A DNA stretch of 64,000 bases, from assembly GCF_000759025.1 (NCBI RefSeq), contig NZ_JPOS01000012.1, positions 310,001 to 374,000 on the forward strand. Direction: 5' to 3'. The position numbers were made by a program, and so were the translations under genes. Positions 25,715-33,641 of the stretch are shown piece by piece. Position 1 is the first letter of the stretch. Each line of letters starts with the position of its first letter. The stretch comes from Phaeodactylibacter xiamenensis. GTDB lineage: Bacteria; Bacteroidota; Bacteroidia; Chitinophagales; Saprospiraceae. The notes beneath the pieces were generated by a model, which was not told the DNA's origin, made no database searches, and saw nothing but the letters and a program-made list of their open reading frames with translations.

Positions 25715-26488
25715 ATGCAAAAAGTATACTTTGCTTCTGATTTTCACTTAGGTATTGATGGCCGTTTGACGAGTGGTGAGCGGGAAAAGCAGATTGTCCG
25801 CTGGCTGGAGTATATCCGTGAGGATGCGGCAGCGATTTACCTGGTGGGGGATGTATTTGATTTTTGGTTTGAGTACACGACGGTAGTGCCTAAAGGGTAT
25901 GTGCGGCTCTTGGGAAAATTGGCAGAGCTGCGCGATGAGGGTATCCCCATTTACTTTTTTACCGGTAACCACGACATGTGGGTTTTCCGCTACTTTGAAG
26001 AAGAAATGGGTATTCCAACCTACCGCAAACCGATCCGCCGGGAGATCATGGGCAAACAGTTCCTGATTGGGCACGGTGACGGGCTGGGACCTGGTGATTA
26101 TGGCTATAAGCGCATTAAGAAAGTCTTTGCTAATCCGGCGTGCCAATGGCTGTTTGAGCGTATACATCCAAACTTTGGAATTGGGCTGGCTAATTTCTGG
26201 TCACAACGCAGCCGGGCAGCGGACCACCCCGAAGAAAAAGATTTTCTGGGCGAGGATCGGGAATGGCTGATCACCTACGCTAACCGCAAGCTGGAAACGG
26301 AGCCTATCGACTACTTCGTGTTCGGGCACCGGCATCTTCCTATCGAATACACGCTAAAGAACGGGTACAGCCGTTATATTAATCTGGGGGAATGGCTCTT
26401 CAGTAATTCTTACGCTGTCTTCGATGGTGATTCTGTCAATTTAGCTTTTTTTGAAAATGAAGAAGGTCGGATTTTTGGTGGTGGGTAG
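25715..26488 (+). CDS. lpxH: UDP-2,3-diacylglucosamine hydrolase (LpxH family)
   Basis: 257 residues of the calcineurin-like metallophosphoesterase fold, with every metal motif present: SDFHLG (D9, H11), GDVFDFWFE, GNHDMW, GHGDGLGPGD and GHRHLP. The sequence matches the LpxH branch, which releases lipid X from UDP-diacylglucosamine at the inner membrane during lipid A synthesis. The last residues (EEGRIFGGG) and the TAG stop run into the first GGGTAGT unit of the downstream repeat array, so the array has defined or replaced the 3' end. The gene overlaps the next one by about 32 bases in another frame. Confidence 0.92.
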   Translation: MQKVYFASDFHLGIDGRLTSGEREKQIVRWLEYIREDAAAIYLVGDVFDFWFEYTTVVPKGYVRLLGKLAELRDEGIPIYFFTGNHDMWVFRYFEEEMGIPTYRKPIRREIMGKQFLIGHGDGLGPGDYGYKRIKKVFANPACQWLFERIHPNFGIGLANFWSQRSRAADHPEEKDFLGEDREWLITYANRKLETEPIDYFVFGHRHLPIEYTLKNGYSRYINLGEWLFSNSYAVFDGDSVNLAFFENEEGRIFGGG

Positions 26489-27407
26489 TTTTCTGGTGGG
26501 TAGTTGGGCAGTGGGGCAGTGGGCAGTGGGCAGTGGGGCAGTGGGCAGTGGGGCAGTGGGCAGTGAGGCAGTGGGGCAGTGGGGAGGTTTTGAGTCGGCA
26601 GTGGGCAGTGAGGCAGTGAGGCAGTGGGCAGTGGGCAGTGAGGGAGTGGGTGTTCTTGATACGGGGCGCATTCAAAGGCACTTGCATACTTTGCCAACGC
26701 CTTGTCGGGACTTTACTACTGATAAGTTACAGAATGTTTATGTAGTTGATAAAAATAACCGAGTGCATAAATACGGGCCGGATGGGCGGGAGCAATTCCA
26801 TTTTAATAATAACACCCGGGGCACTTTACAATATATTGACCCTACTGATCCTTTTAATCTGCTTTTGTTTTATCCGGAGCTGCAAGTGGTGGCAACCTTA
26901 GACCGCACCATGAATGAAACCGCAGTACTCGAACTCTTCACCGCGGGGATTTTTAATGCTACGGCGATCGGGCTGGCTACGGACAACAACATTTGGGTTT
27001 ATGATCAGGCAGCGTTCCGTTTGAAAAAGGTGGGCCAAAATGGCGAAGTGCTGATCCAAAGCGACAACCTGAGCTCGCTGCTTGATGCTCCTCCAATAGC
27101 GACACAACTACTAGCCAATAACAATATCGTGTACCTCAACTGTCCAGGGCAGGGTGTTTATGTCTTTGATAATTTCGGTCAGTTCCATCAACTCCTCCCC
27201 TACCCGGATGTAGTGTCCCTGCAACTACAAGATGGGAAATTGGTCCTGTACAGCGACCACCGTGTCCGTGCCTACAATCCGGAAACCCTACAGGAACAGG
27301 TATTGAGAGGGGATATCAATTCAGATGTACAGGTCCGGTATCAGGGAAACAGGGTTTATGAAAAAGAAGCGGATGACTTGGTCAGGGTGTTTTCGAGGAC
27401 ACCATAG
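26457..27407 (+). CDS. Beta-propeller-like protein with a repeat-encoded N-terminus
   Basis: 316 residues from the ATG at 26457 (a TTG at 26451 adds two). The N-terminus MKKVGFLVVGSFLVGSWAVG looks like a signal peptide, and the following VGQWAVGSGAVGS-type stretch is the direct translation of the AGT-repeat array up to about residue 65. The rest looks like an NHL/beta-propeller protein (DKLQNVYVVDKNNRVHKYGP, TDNNIWVYDQAAFRLKKV, GVYVFDNFGQFHQLL), ending VFSRTP. Proteins of this look exist in Bacteroidota as exported proteins of unknown function. The repeat-encoded segment may have replaced an original signal peptide, or the true start may lie after the array. Confidence 0.65.
   Translation: MKKVGFLVVGSFLVGSWAVGQWAVGSGAVGSGAVGSEAVGQWGGFESAVGSEAVRQWAVGSEGVGVLDTGRIQRHLHTLPTPCRDFTTDKLQNVYVVDKNNRVHKYGPDGREQFHFNNNTRGTLQYIDPTDPFNLLLFYPELQVVATLDRTMNETAVLELFTAGIFNATAIGLATDNNIWVYDQAAFRLKKVGQNGEVLIQSDNLSSLLDAPPIATQLLANNNIVYLNCPGQGVYVFDNFGQFHQLLPYPDVVSLQLQDGKLVLYSDHRVRAYNPETLQEQVLRGDINSDVQVRYQGNRVYEKEADDLVRVFSRTP
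26481..26650. repeat. Second array of AGT-ending repeats, inside a coding region
   Basis: About 20 units such as GGGCAGT, GGGGCAGT and GAGGCAGT. It begins in the last codons of lpxH and is read through in frame by the following gene. Together with the array at 25486 it brackets lpxH. T-rich units, common in the first array, are nearly absent here, which would be expected if stop codons were selected against. Confidence 0.88.
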
Positions 27408-27416
27408 CAGCTCTGC

Positions 27417-27456
27417 CAAAAAAGATGACCACGGCAGGAAAATACCCTCCGTGGCC
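27417..27456 (-). terminator. Terminator for the 27487 gene (minus strand)
   Basis: Arms CCACGG and CCGTGG (27429-27434, 27449-27454), followed on the minus strand by a run of T (A7 on the plus strand at 27417-27423). It is about 30 bases after the minus-strand stop. Confidence 0.6.
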
Positions 27457-27486
27457 AAGCCAAAATTCTAAAACAGGAAATGTATT

Positions 27487-28251
27487 TTATAACTTATTGA
27501 AGTAGAAGTCTTTTCTACCCGTGGCAAAGGCCGGGTCTTCACAGCGGAGTACATGTTGCAGCACCAACTCGTCTAACTGAAGGTACTTCAGCGCTACCAC
27601 AGTGATGCAACTGTTATCAAATTGCAACAGCACATAATGCCCATCATCGCTGACCAAATACGAGCCCGCTTCCTTTAACTTCCGGTTGCCATTGCCGAGT
27701 TTACGCACAAAAGTACCATCTTCAGAAAACTGGTATTGCAGATAAGCATCTTCCATATCAGGCGCTTTGCGGCGGGAGACTTCAAAGGGGTAAGTGGTGT
27801 TGCCCCATGCGCCGCTAAGCAGTTGTCTGTGTTTTTCTCCATCCCCGGCTTTAATCTGTTTCAGGGAATGCGCTGAAAAATCTGTAGCGATTAGCTGTAT
27901 TTGATTGCATTCCACATCTACGCCATAGTTATAGGTGGTACCGGACGCCTGATCCGTCATTTGCAAAAACGCACAGCCGCCAACGCCTGGGATAACCTCC
28001 CAGCTATACAAGGCAACCGCAGGAGCCTGACCGGTGCCTTCGTTCCACTGTGCGACCCCATTTTCATAAAAGACGACGGAAAGCTTTTGTCCGTCCGCGC
28101 TTGTCCCTAACCAAACACCATTAGGCAGGTGCTTTGCAAGCACGGGCGCTACAAGGCAGGATTCCGGTTTAGCGGGCGAAGGGTCAGCGGATGCTAATGC
28201 CATAAAGCTTAACCCCAGGTACAGGGTTGTCAGGAATAGGGTTTTCATCAT
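27487..28251 (-). CDS. Exported protein of unknown function
   Basis: 254 residues with a signal peptide (LFLTTLYLGLSFMALASA, cleaved near residue 22); Met2 is an equally good start. The mature part appears to be two similar beta-rich halves: LPNGVWLGTSADGQKLSVVF and later LLSGAWGNTTYPFEV, each followed by strands ending in a VxxLKY- or IQLI-type segment. This layout recalls lipocalin-like periplasmic proteins that measure 'expression' of a fold, but I cannot assign a named family. Five Cys residues in the mature part may form disulfides. It is a single gene with its own terminator. Confidence 0.7.
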   Translation of the reverse strand: MMKTLFLTTLYLGLSFMALASADPSPAKPESCLVAPVLAKHLPNGVWLGTSADGQKLSVVFYENGVAQWNEGTGQAPAVALYSWEVIPGVGGCAFLQMTDQASGTTYNYGVDVECNQIQLIATDFSAHSLKQIKAGDGEKHRQLLSGAWGNTTYPFEVSRRKAPDMEDAYLQYQFSEDGTFVRKLGNGNRKLKEAGSYLVSDDGHYVLLQFDNSCITVVALKYLQLDELVLQHVLRCEDPAFATGRKDFYFNKL

Positions 28252-28347
28252 TTTCTTTTTAGTCGGGTTGAATCACAACAACGGGTGAGGCTGTTGCTTT
28301 TCTATATAGACGAAGGTAAGCCCGGAAGGTTGCACCAGTCCAGTTAG

Positions 28348-29133
28348 ATGGATGAGCCCGGATGGTTTTTCGATGAATTGGTGTACATTACCACAAAAAC
28401 AGAAAAAGTGCTGATTAAAACCCGGGGCATTGTTTTCAGGTCGATAAAATACAGCGAGTCAAGCGTAATAGTGGATATTTTCACGGAGGAGCGGGGCATG
28501 CGCAGTTATCTCGTTCCAGGCGTAAGGCGAAAAAATGCCCGGATCAGCCCGGGGCTGCTGCAGGTCATGTCGCTAGTTGATATGGTAGCTTACGAGAAAA
28601 GTGAAAAAGGGCTCAACCGGATCCGGGAGATCAAAAGCGCAGTGGTGTACCAGTCATTGCCCTTCGAGGTCCACAAAAGTGCTGTGGGTCTGTTCATCGC
28701 AGAGGTTGCTCGTAAGTCGATCCGGGAACCCGAGGAGAACCCGCGGCTGTTTGAGTTCCTGTTCCGCACCTTTCAGTTTTTGGACCAGACCGCTTTGCCC
28801 ATCGCCAATCTACATCTTCATTTCCTGTTGGAACTGAGCTTTCACCTGGGCTTTGTCCCTGGAGGAGCATGGTCAGAGGAAACGCCATACTTTGACCTGC
28901 AGGAAGGCTTGTTCACCAGCAGCAAAACAGCCAGCCATCAGTACCTTGATACCGTCACCAGCCAGGTGCTTTACCAATTGCTGCGGTGCGACTATGCCCA
29001 GTGCCATGAAGTCAGGATCGGCCGGCAGATGCGCCAGGATTTGCTCGACAAACTGCTGACCTTCTACCGCTATCATATTGACAACTTTCCGGAGATCAAC
29101 GCCCATAGCATCCTGAAGACGGTTCTTTCCTAA
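28348..29133 (+). CDS. recO: DNA repair protein RecO
   Basis: 261 residues from the ATG at 28348; family members usually begin within a few residues of KTRGIVFRSIKYSESS, so the GTG at 28408 (241 residues) is a good alternative. The N-terminal OB fold (VIVDIFTEERGMRSYLVPGVRR) and helical C-terminal part match RecO, which works with RecF and RecR to load RecA on SSB-coated gaps. The four-Cys zinc site seen in many RecO proteins is absent, as is common in Bacteroidota. A terminator follows directly. Confidence 0.88.
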   Translation: MDEPGWFFDELVYITTKTEKVLIKTRGIVFRSIKYSESSVIVDIFTEERGMRSYLVPGVRRKNARISPGLLQVMSLVDMVAYEKSEKGLNRIREIKSAVVYQSLPFEVHKSAVGLFIAEVARKSIREPEENPRLFEFLFRTFQFLDQTALPIANLHLHFLLELSFHLGFVPGGAWSEETPYFDLQEGLFTSSKTASHQYLDTVTSQVLYQLLRCDYAQCHEVRIGRQMRQDLLDKLLTFYRYHIDNFPEINAHSILKTVLS

Positions 29134-29138
29134 ACAGC

Positions 29139-29185
29139 AACAGGCTACGCACGTCAAGGAGTACGCAGCCTGTTCTGTTTGCAAT
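29139..29185 (+). terminator. Terminator after recO
   Basis: Eleven-base arms with one mismatch (29139-29149 with 29164-29174), followed by a T-rich stretch. It lies between the convergent recO and LysM genes. Confidence 0.6.
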
Positions 29186-29197
29186 TTTCACCGCACC

Positions 29198-29581
29198 TTA
29201 AGCCGGGAAAGGAATGGTCAGCTCCTGATCCGGATGGATGAGGTTAGGGTCTTTCAGCTGGTCCGTATTCGCATTGAAGATCACCATGTACTTAGACGCA
29301 TCGCCGTAGTAGTGCTTCGCGATTTTAGAAAGGCTGTCCCCACCTTTCACAGTATGCTTGTGGAAATAGTCTTCAGTGGCAATTTTGATGTCCGCCTGAA
29401 TATCAGAAGGATTTTCGCCGCCAATTTCCTTGATTTTATCCCAAAGCAGGTTTTTATGGTACTGAGTGCTTGCTGTACCGCCTACCTTGAGCACGCCATC
29501 CAGCTCCTCAACGTAGCCATCCTGAATATTGAGCTCTTCGCCGAGGTCGAGTACGGGTTGGTATTTCGCCTTTACAGACAT
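29198..29581 (-). CDS. LysM-domain protein (Kbp/YgaU-like)
   Basis: 127 residues. The C-terminal 50 residues are a LysM domain (HTVKGGDSLSKIAKHYYGDA through NLIHPDQELTIPF). The N-terminal part (residues 5-70) looks like a BON-type alpha/beta domain, giving the layout of E. coli Kbp/YgaU, a small cytoplasmic potassium-binding protein. There is no signal peptide, which agrees with a cytoplasmic role rather than cell-wall binding. The functional parallel is an inference from domain order. Confidence 0.85.
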   Translation of the reverse strand: MSVKAKYQPVLDLGEELNIQDGYVEELDGVLKVGGTASTQYHKNLLWDKIKEIGGENPSDIQADIKIATEDYFHKHTVKGGDSLSKIAKHYYGDASKYMVIFNANTDQLKDPNLIHPDQELTIPFPA

Positions 29582-29639
29582 AATGCAATTGTTTTATGGA
29601 TTTTGATAAAATAATGAGTGTGCTTCATTTTGACGGGAG

Positions 29640-29877
29640 ATGCAAAAGAAGTAACAATATACGCTAAAGATAGCGTTCTTAAATAACACACCCCTGCGTT
29701 TGTCCCGAAAACGTATTTTCCCGCCAGATTCCTATTGCTTTATGCAATTATACCAGGGAGGCAGACGTTTATCCAACACCTGTTAAGAACGCAATTCCAC
29801 CACAAAAGTGGTGTAACTTTTTATCATGGGATTCTAATTGTATGTCAAGTGCCTCCGTCGTCGCGGGGGCATTTTTT
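29640..29877 (+). ncRNA. Possible small RNA ending at a plus-strand terminator
   Basis: The gap 29582-29875 lies between two minus-strand genes, yet carries a plus-strand intrinsic terminator at 29850-29877. Upstream of it is a small hairpin CACCAC-AAAA-GTGGTG near 29797. No coding frame reads into the terminator, so a short plus-strand transcript is possible. Its 5' end is not defined by a clear promoter. Confidence 0.25.
29850..29877 (+). terminator. Intrinsic terminator, plus strand
   Basis: TGCCTCCG pairs with CGGGGGCA (one G-U pair) around a 6-base loop, followed by six T. Its T tract partly overlaps the stop codon of the minus-strand aldolase-like gene. Confidence 0.7.
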
Positions 29878-30469
29878 ATAAGTAGGCTTTCAGAACGGTC
29901 ATTGCTTCTGCAAGGTCCTTCCCAAAAGTAAAAATACCTTCCTCGTGTCCTTCCATCACAAAGATTTTACATGCTTTCAGGTCGGCCTCCACCAGTAACC
30001 TACGAATACTTTCCACCATTTCCGGAGAGCCATAGGGTGCGGAGGCCTCAGTAGTAGGCACCTTGTGCATCAGGCTTTTCCAAAGATGGAAGTCATGGAC
30101 ATGGATCACGCCGTTCACATCGGGGCACTCTTCATAGATCACAGCATGGCTCATAGACTCGGAAGACGCAATGATTGGACCGGTACAGCTGAGGCGGTTT
30201 TCGGGAGCCCCCACATCAGTGACCAAAGCGTAGTGGCGGCTATCCAACTCTGCGAAGTTGCCCGTTTTTGAACCCGAAATATAGAACAATCCCCCATTTT
30301 CCGCCCTGCAACTGATATTCCCGAAACCAATACCATTCTCATAAGCCCCAATCAGTCCCATTTCGTAAAGCTCTTGCCGAAAGGCATTAAGCTGTGCGGT
30401 TGCTGCTGCCGGAAAAGGCGGTGCATGCTGCCAATCAGCCGAAAATTTGATGTAGCCTTCGTCTGTCAT
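29876..30469 (-). CDS. Class II aldolase/adducin-family protein
   Basis: 197 residues from the ATG at 30469. A longer open frame reaches 30619, but a promoter (TTG at 30509, TAATTTTG at 30481) falls inside it, and the extra 50 residues do not resemble the family. Zinc ligands of class II aldolases are visible: VIHVHDFHLW (H123, H125) and VMEGHEEG (H175), with GNISCR near residue 50 as the phosphate loop. Members include fuculose-phosphate aldolase, ribulose-phosphate epimerase and methylthioribulose-phosphate dehydratase. The substrate cannot be told. It is a single gene divergent from the DksA-like gene. Confidence 0.85.
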   Translation of the reverse strand: MTDEGYIKFSADWQHAPPFPAAATAQLNAFRQELYEMGLIGAYENGIGFGNISCRAENGGLFYISGSKTGNFAELDSRHYALVTDVGAPENRLSCTGPIIASSESMSHAVIYEECPDVNGVIHVHDFHLWKSLMHKVPTTEASAPYGSPEMVESIRRLLVEADLKACKIFVMEGHEEGIFTFGKDLAEAMTVLKAYL

Positions 30470-30480
30470 ATTATTTTTGA

Positions 30481-30511
30481 CAAAATTACGATACTGGAAA
30501 AAGTGCTGCAA
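30481..30511 (-). promoter_or_regulatory. Promoter of the aldolase-like gene (minus strand)
   Basis: Reading the minus strand: TTG (30511-30509), 20 bases, then TAATTTTG (30488-30481), an exact Bacteroidota -33/-7 pair. It ends 12 bases before the ATG at 30469, which fixes the start and implies a very short leader. Confidence 0.7.
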
Positions 30512-30652
30512 ACTTTGTATGTTAAGCGTACATTTAGAATAACGCGGGGCTATAATTCGATAATAATGCTTGATTATTTCAAAAGAATACTTCAGATTGC
30601 ACCCGCAAAATAAAGGCAAAACGGTTATCCCTAATCAGCAAACCTTAGAATA

Positions 30653-31333
30653 ATGGCTAATACAGTTGTAAGATACTCCGATGCTGAGCTTGAAGAATTC
30701 AAAGTACTCATTGAGTCCAAGCTCGAAAAAGCACAAATTCAGCTGAGCTCCCTGCAGGAGCAAATACTGGAAATTGCCGAAAACTCCGGTGATGATCACG
30801 GTGTGGACTGGATGGATGACAGCAGCACCGGCAGCGATGTCGAAATGCTTAATAATATGGCCATCCGTCAGCGCCGGTATATTCAGGACCTGCAAAATGC
30901 GCTGATCCGAATTCGAAATAAAGTCTACGGCATTTGCACCGTCACCGGCGAGCTTATCGATAAAAAGCGGTTGCGGGCGGTACCAACCACTACGAAAAGC
31001 CTGGCGGCTAAAACCCAGCCTCCGGTGTCTACCCGTCCGCTAAGTACGTCTGAAGACGATGAAGACGAAGAGCCAAAGCGCAAAACACCTAAACCTCCGA
31101 AAAACAAGGTGATTACCCGCGTGATCCGGAAATCAACTGCCGCCAAACCAGTCCGGCCCGTTGACCTGGACGATGAAGATGATTTTGACGTGGATGGTGT
31201 GTATGATGATGATATCGATGTCGATGATATTGACAGCGATATGATCAGCCTTGAAGGCATGCAGGATGACGACGATACGGATGTCGATGAGCAGGACCTG
31301 CGCCTGCAAGATGACGAGGAGGACGAAGATTAA
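30653..31333 (+). CDS. DksA/TraR-like protein with incomplete zinc finger and acidic tail
   Basis: 226 residues. The first 120 resemble the TraR/DksA family as seen in Bacteroidota: a coiled-coil hairpin (ELEEFKVLIESKLEKAQIQL, then RQRRYIQDLQNALIRI) and the finger remnant VYGICTVTGELIDKKRLRAV. Only one Cys (C95) exists in the whole protein, so the four-Cys zinc site is missing. From residue about 130 comes a linker rich in Lys and Pro, then a strongly acidic tail from about 170 (runs of D and E to the end). DksA acts in the RNA polymerase secondary channel; here the role is inferred. Confidence 0.8.
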   Translation: MANTVVRYSDAELEEFKVLIESKLEKAQIQLSSLQEQILEIAENSGDDHGVDWMDDSSTGSDVEMLNNMAIRQRRYIQDLQNALIRIRNKVYGICTVTGELIDKKRLRAVPTTTKSLAAKTQPPVSTRPLSTSEDDEDEEPKRKTPKPPKNKVITRVIRKSTAAKPVRPVDLDDEDDFDVDGVYDDDIDVDDIDSDMISLEGMQDDDDTDVDEQDLRLQDDEEDED

Positions 31334-31423
31334 TCTTAACGCCCCCCAATACTTAAGTGATCAAAAGCGCTTTTCGCACCTTACAACGTGCGGTCATTAA
31401 GCACACTTTCAGGAATCTTTTAC

Positions 31424-31452
31424 GCACCGTGCACCATATTCCCGCACGGTGC
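31424..31452 (+). terminator. Strong hairpin after the DksA-like gene
   Basis: GCACCGTGC and GCACGGTGC are perfect 9-base arms around 11 bases, 90 bases after the stop. No T tract follows at once (AACCCCTTTT), so a terminator call is tentative. Confidence 0.4.
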
Positions 31453-32151
31453 AACCCCTTTTCGCTCTCAATGGGACGGATTCAGTCCCAAAATATCCAG
31501 TATTTTTCTTATCTTGTGAATCACTAATGGAGCTTAGAGGGTTCATTCCCTGTCCTTAGCATTTCAAAACACCATTCATGCGAATCTCAACGCTGCATGT
31601 CTTTGCAGCCGGTGACCGTTTGTGCTTTTCCAGCGCCTCGAAACTAGTCTGCCACCTGCATGAAGCCGAATGTTAGGGCATCAACAGGGTATCGTATTAT
31701 ATCGCCTCCAGGCTCCTTCCGCTACAGCAACAGCCTATAGGATAATTTGCTGAATAAGTGCCTGGTACGACTAGCCTAAATTAACTGCTAGTTTTTGCCT
31801 GCGGAGTCTTTGCTATTGCCTTCCGACAGCTATCGGGGTTAACTGATCATGCAGTTGCGGCCCCATCCACCAGGCCCTTGCCCCAAGCAAACAAAAAGCA
31901 TCGGTGAACCTGCCTGGCAGGCCTCACTGGCTTAATGCATGTTGTCAAATGAGCAAATTAAGCAACAGCGTATACCCTTTTCTGAACACCATAAACAAAT
32001 CGCGTATGATGCATTCCAAAACCAGACTCTTTTACCTGCTAAGCCGTCATTGTACATGGGGCGGACAAAAATTCATGTACATCCCTCCAGAATAACCGGC
32101 TCCCCAATATCCTACTATCCTGATTCAACCCTTTGTACCACCTATAAATTT

Positions 32152-32157
32152 AAGGAG
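32152..32157 (+). promoter_or_regulatory. AAGGAG ribosome-binding-type sequence
   Basis: A classic purine-rich Shine-Dalgarno string, unusual for Bacteroidota, two bases before the ATG of the KamA-like gene. The spacing is tighter than normal. Confidence 0.4.
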
Positions 32158-32159
32158 CC

Positions 32160-33530
32160 ATGGAAAAATACAGCGCTTATACTTTACGGAACTTCCGGGA
32201 AATCCCTCAGTTGCAACAACACCTTTCCGAAGAAGAGCTATTCGATATCGAGGTCGTGGGCAATGTCCTGCCTTTTAAAGCCAATAATTATGTTGTTGAG
32301 CAACTGATTGACTGGAACAATTACCAGGAGGATCCTATTTATATTTTGACGTTCCCGCAAAGGGACATGCTGCAACCCCAACACTACAAAGAAATGGCGA
32401 GCGCCATCCGCGCCGGTGCACGCAAACCTGAACTCAAGCTGATCGCTAACAAAATAAGAATGGAGCTGAACCCGCACCCGGCCGGGCAACGCTCTCAAAA
32501 TATGCCGCAGATTGATGGCACTGAGCTCACCGGTGTACAGCATAAATACCGGGAGACGATGCTCTTCTTCCCCAGTCAGGGGCAGACCTGCCATGCCTAC
32601 TGCACGTTTTGCTTCCGCTGGCCACAGTTTGTAGGCATGAACGATTTGAAGTTTGCTATGCGGGACACTGAGCTGGTCATTAAGTACCTGCGTGCTCATC
32701 CGCGTGTGACGGACATCCTGTTCACAGGGGGCGACCCGCTCATCATGAAGACCAAAATCATCAGTGCCTACATTGATGCGCTGATTGAGGCAAAGCTGCC
32801 CAACCTCCGCACCATCCGCTTTGGCACCAAGGCGCTCGGCTACTGGCCGCAGCGTTTCACACAGGACAATGATGCGGATGAGCTGCTGCGTGTTTTTGAG
32901 AAAGCCAAAAAGGCAGGCCTGCATATTGCCTTCATGGGCCACTTCAATGCGCCCGCAGAACTGCGCACCGATGAAGTAAAGACCGCGATTGACCGCATCC
33001 TCAATACCGGTGCCGTGATCCGCACACAATCGCCCGTCATGCGAAAAATCAATGACAACTCGGATGCCTGGGCTGAAATGTGGCAGGAGCAGGTGGAACT
33101 GGGTTGTGTGCCGTATTACTTCTTTGTCGCCCGGGATACTGGCGCTCAGGACTACTTCGCGGTGTCACTTGAACGCGCCTGGCGCATTTTCCGGGGAGCG
33201 TATCAGCGGGTCAGTGGCGTTGCACGGACCGTGCGCGGGCCGTCGATGTCGGCAGGCCCCGGCAAAGTACACATCGTAGGCGTGAGCGAGGTGGCTGGAG
33301 AGCGCGTCTTTACCCTACAGTTTTTGCAGGGGCGCAATCCGGACTGGGTGGCGCGGCCATTCTTTGCCAAATACGACCCTAAAGCGATTTGGCTGGACGA
33401 CCTCTACCCTGCTTTTGGTAAGGAACGGTTCTTCTTTGAGGAAGAATATCCGATCATTCGGCCAGCAAAATCCACTAAGCCGTCTAAAAGCATTTCAAAT
33501 GGCATAGCGCAGGGCGCCGCACTGAACTAA
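32160..33530 (+). CDS. KamA-family radical SAM protein (lysine 2,3-aminomutase-like)
   Basis: 456 residues. The radical-SAM cluster motif is CHAYCTFC (C144, C148, C151) followed by FRWP; TGGDPLIMK is the SAM-contacting motif. The sequence matches lysine 2,3-aminomutase relatives; GPSMSAGPGKVHIVG (about residues 360-375) would carry the PLP Lys. The enzyme is longer at the C-terminus than classic KamA and its substrate is unknown; beta-amino acid formation or an epimerase-like reaction are both possible. An aminotransferase gene follows after a terminator. Confidence 0.85.
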   Translation: MEKYSAYTLRNFREIPQLQQHLSEEELFDIEVVGNVLPFKANNYVVEQLIDWNNYQEDPIYILTFPQRDMLQPQHYKEMASAIRAGARKPELKLIANKIRMELNPHPAGQRSQNMPQIDGTELTGVQHKYRETMLFFPSQGQTCHAYCTFCFRWPQFVGMNDLKFAMRDTELVIKYLRAHPRVTDILFTGGDPLIMKTKIISAYIDALIEAKLPNLRTIRFGTKALGYWPQRFTQDNDADELLRVFEKAKKAGLHIAFMGHFNAPAELRTDEVKTAIDRILNTGAVIRTQSPVMRKINDNSDAWAEMWQEQVELGCVPYYFFVARDTGAQDYFAVSLERAWRIFRGAYQRVSGVARTVRGPSMSAGPGKVHIVGVSEVAGERVFTLQFLQGRNPDWVARPFFAKYDPKAIWLDDLYPAFGKERFFFEEEYPIIRPAKSTKPSKSISNGIAQGAALN

Positions 33531-33551
33531 ATAAGCCAGACAGCCAATGAT

Positions 33552-33595
33552 GCCCCTGAAGTGTGGATAGAACGACGCTTCAGGGGCTCTTTATT
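33552..33595 (+). terminator. Terminator after the KamA-like gene
   Basis: GCCCCTGAAG pairs perfectly with CTTCAGGGGC around 16 bases, followed by TCTTTATTT. It lies between this gene and the aminotransferase. Confidence 0.75.
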
Positions 33596-33641
33596 TCAAT
33601 ATTTTGATAACTTGAACCTTATAAACCAATAACAACGCATC

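Larger units (their letters stand above)
31334..32159. other. 826-base gap with inverted repeats
   Basis: After the DksA-like stop come a perfect 12-base palindrome AAAAGCGCTTTT (31363-31374), a small hairpin CGCAC/GTGCG (31375-31392) and a 9-bp hairpin at 31424-31452. The remaining 700 bases carry no convincing gene: two open frames near 31904 and 31939 have no family features. I found no tmRNA, SRP, RNase P or tRNA pattern. The 3' end supplies the AAGGAG site of the KamA-like gene. Confidence 0.5.

Noticed and set aside
25486-26650. CRISPR array
   Set aside because: Units are 7-8 bases, nearly continuous, with no unique 25-40-base spacers and no cas genes nearby.
30470-30619. N-terminal extension of the aldolase-like protein
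   Set aside because: A consensus promoter lies inside it and the extra residues do not match the family.
31939-32307. 122-codon open frame before the KamA-like gene
   Set aside because: No family features; overlaps the true start at 32160 in another frame.
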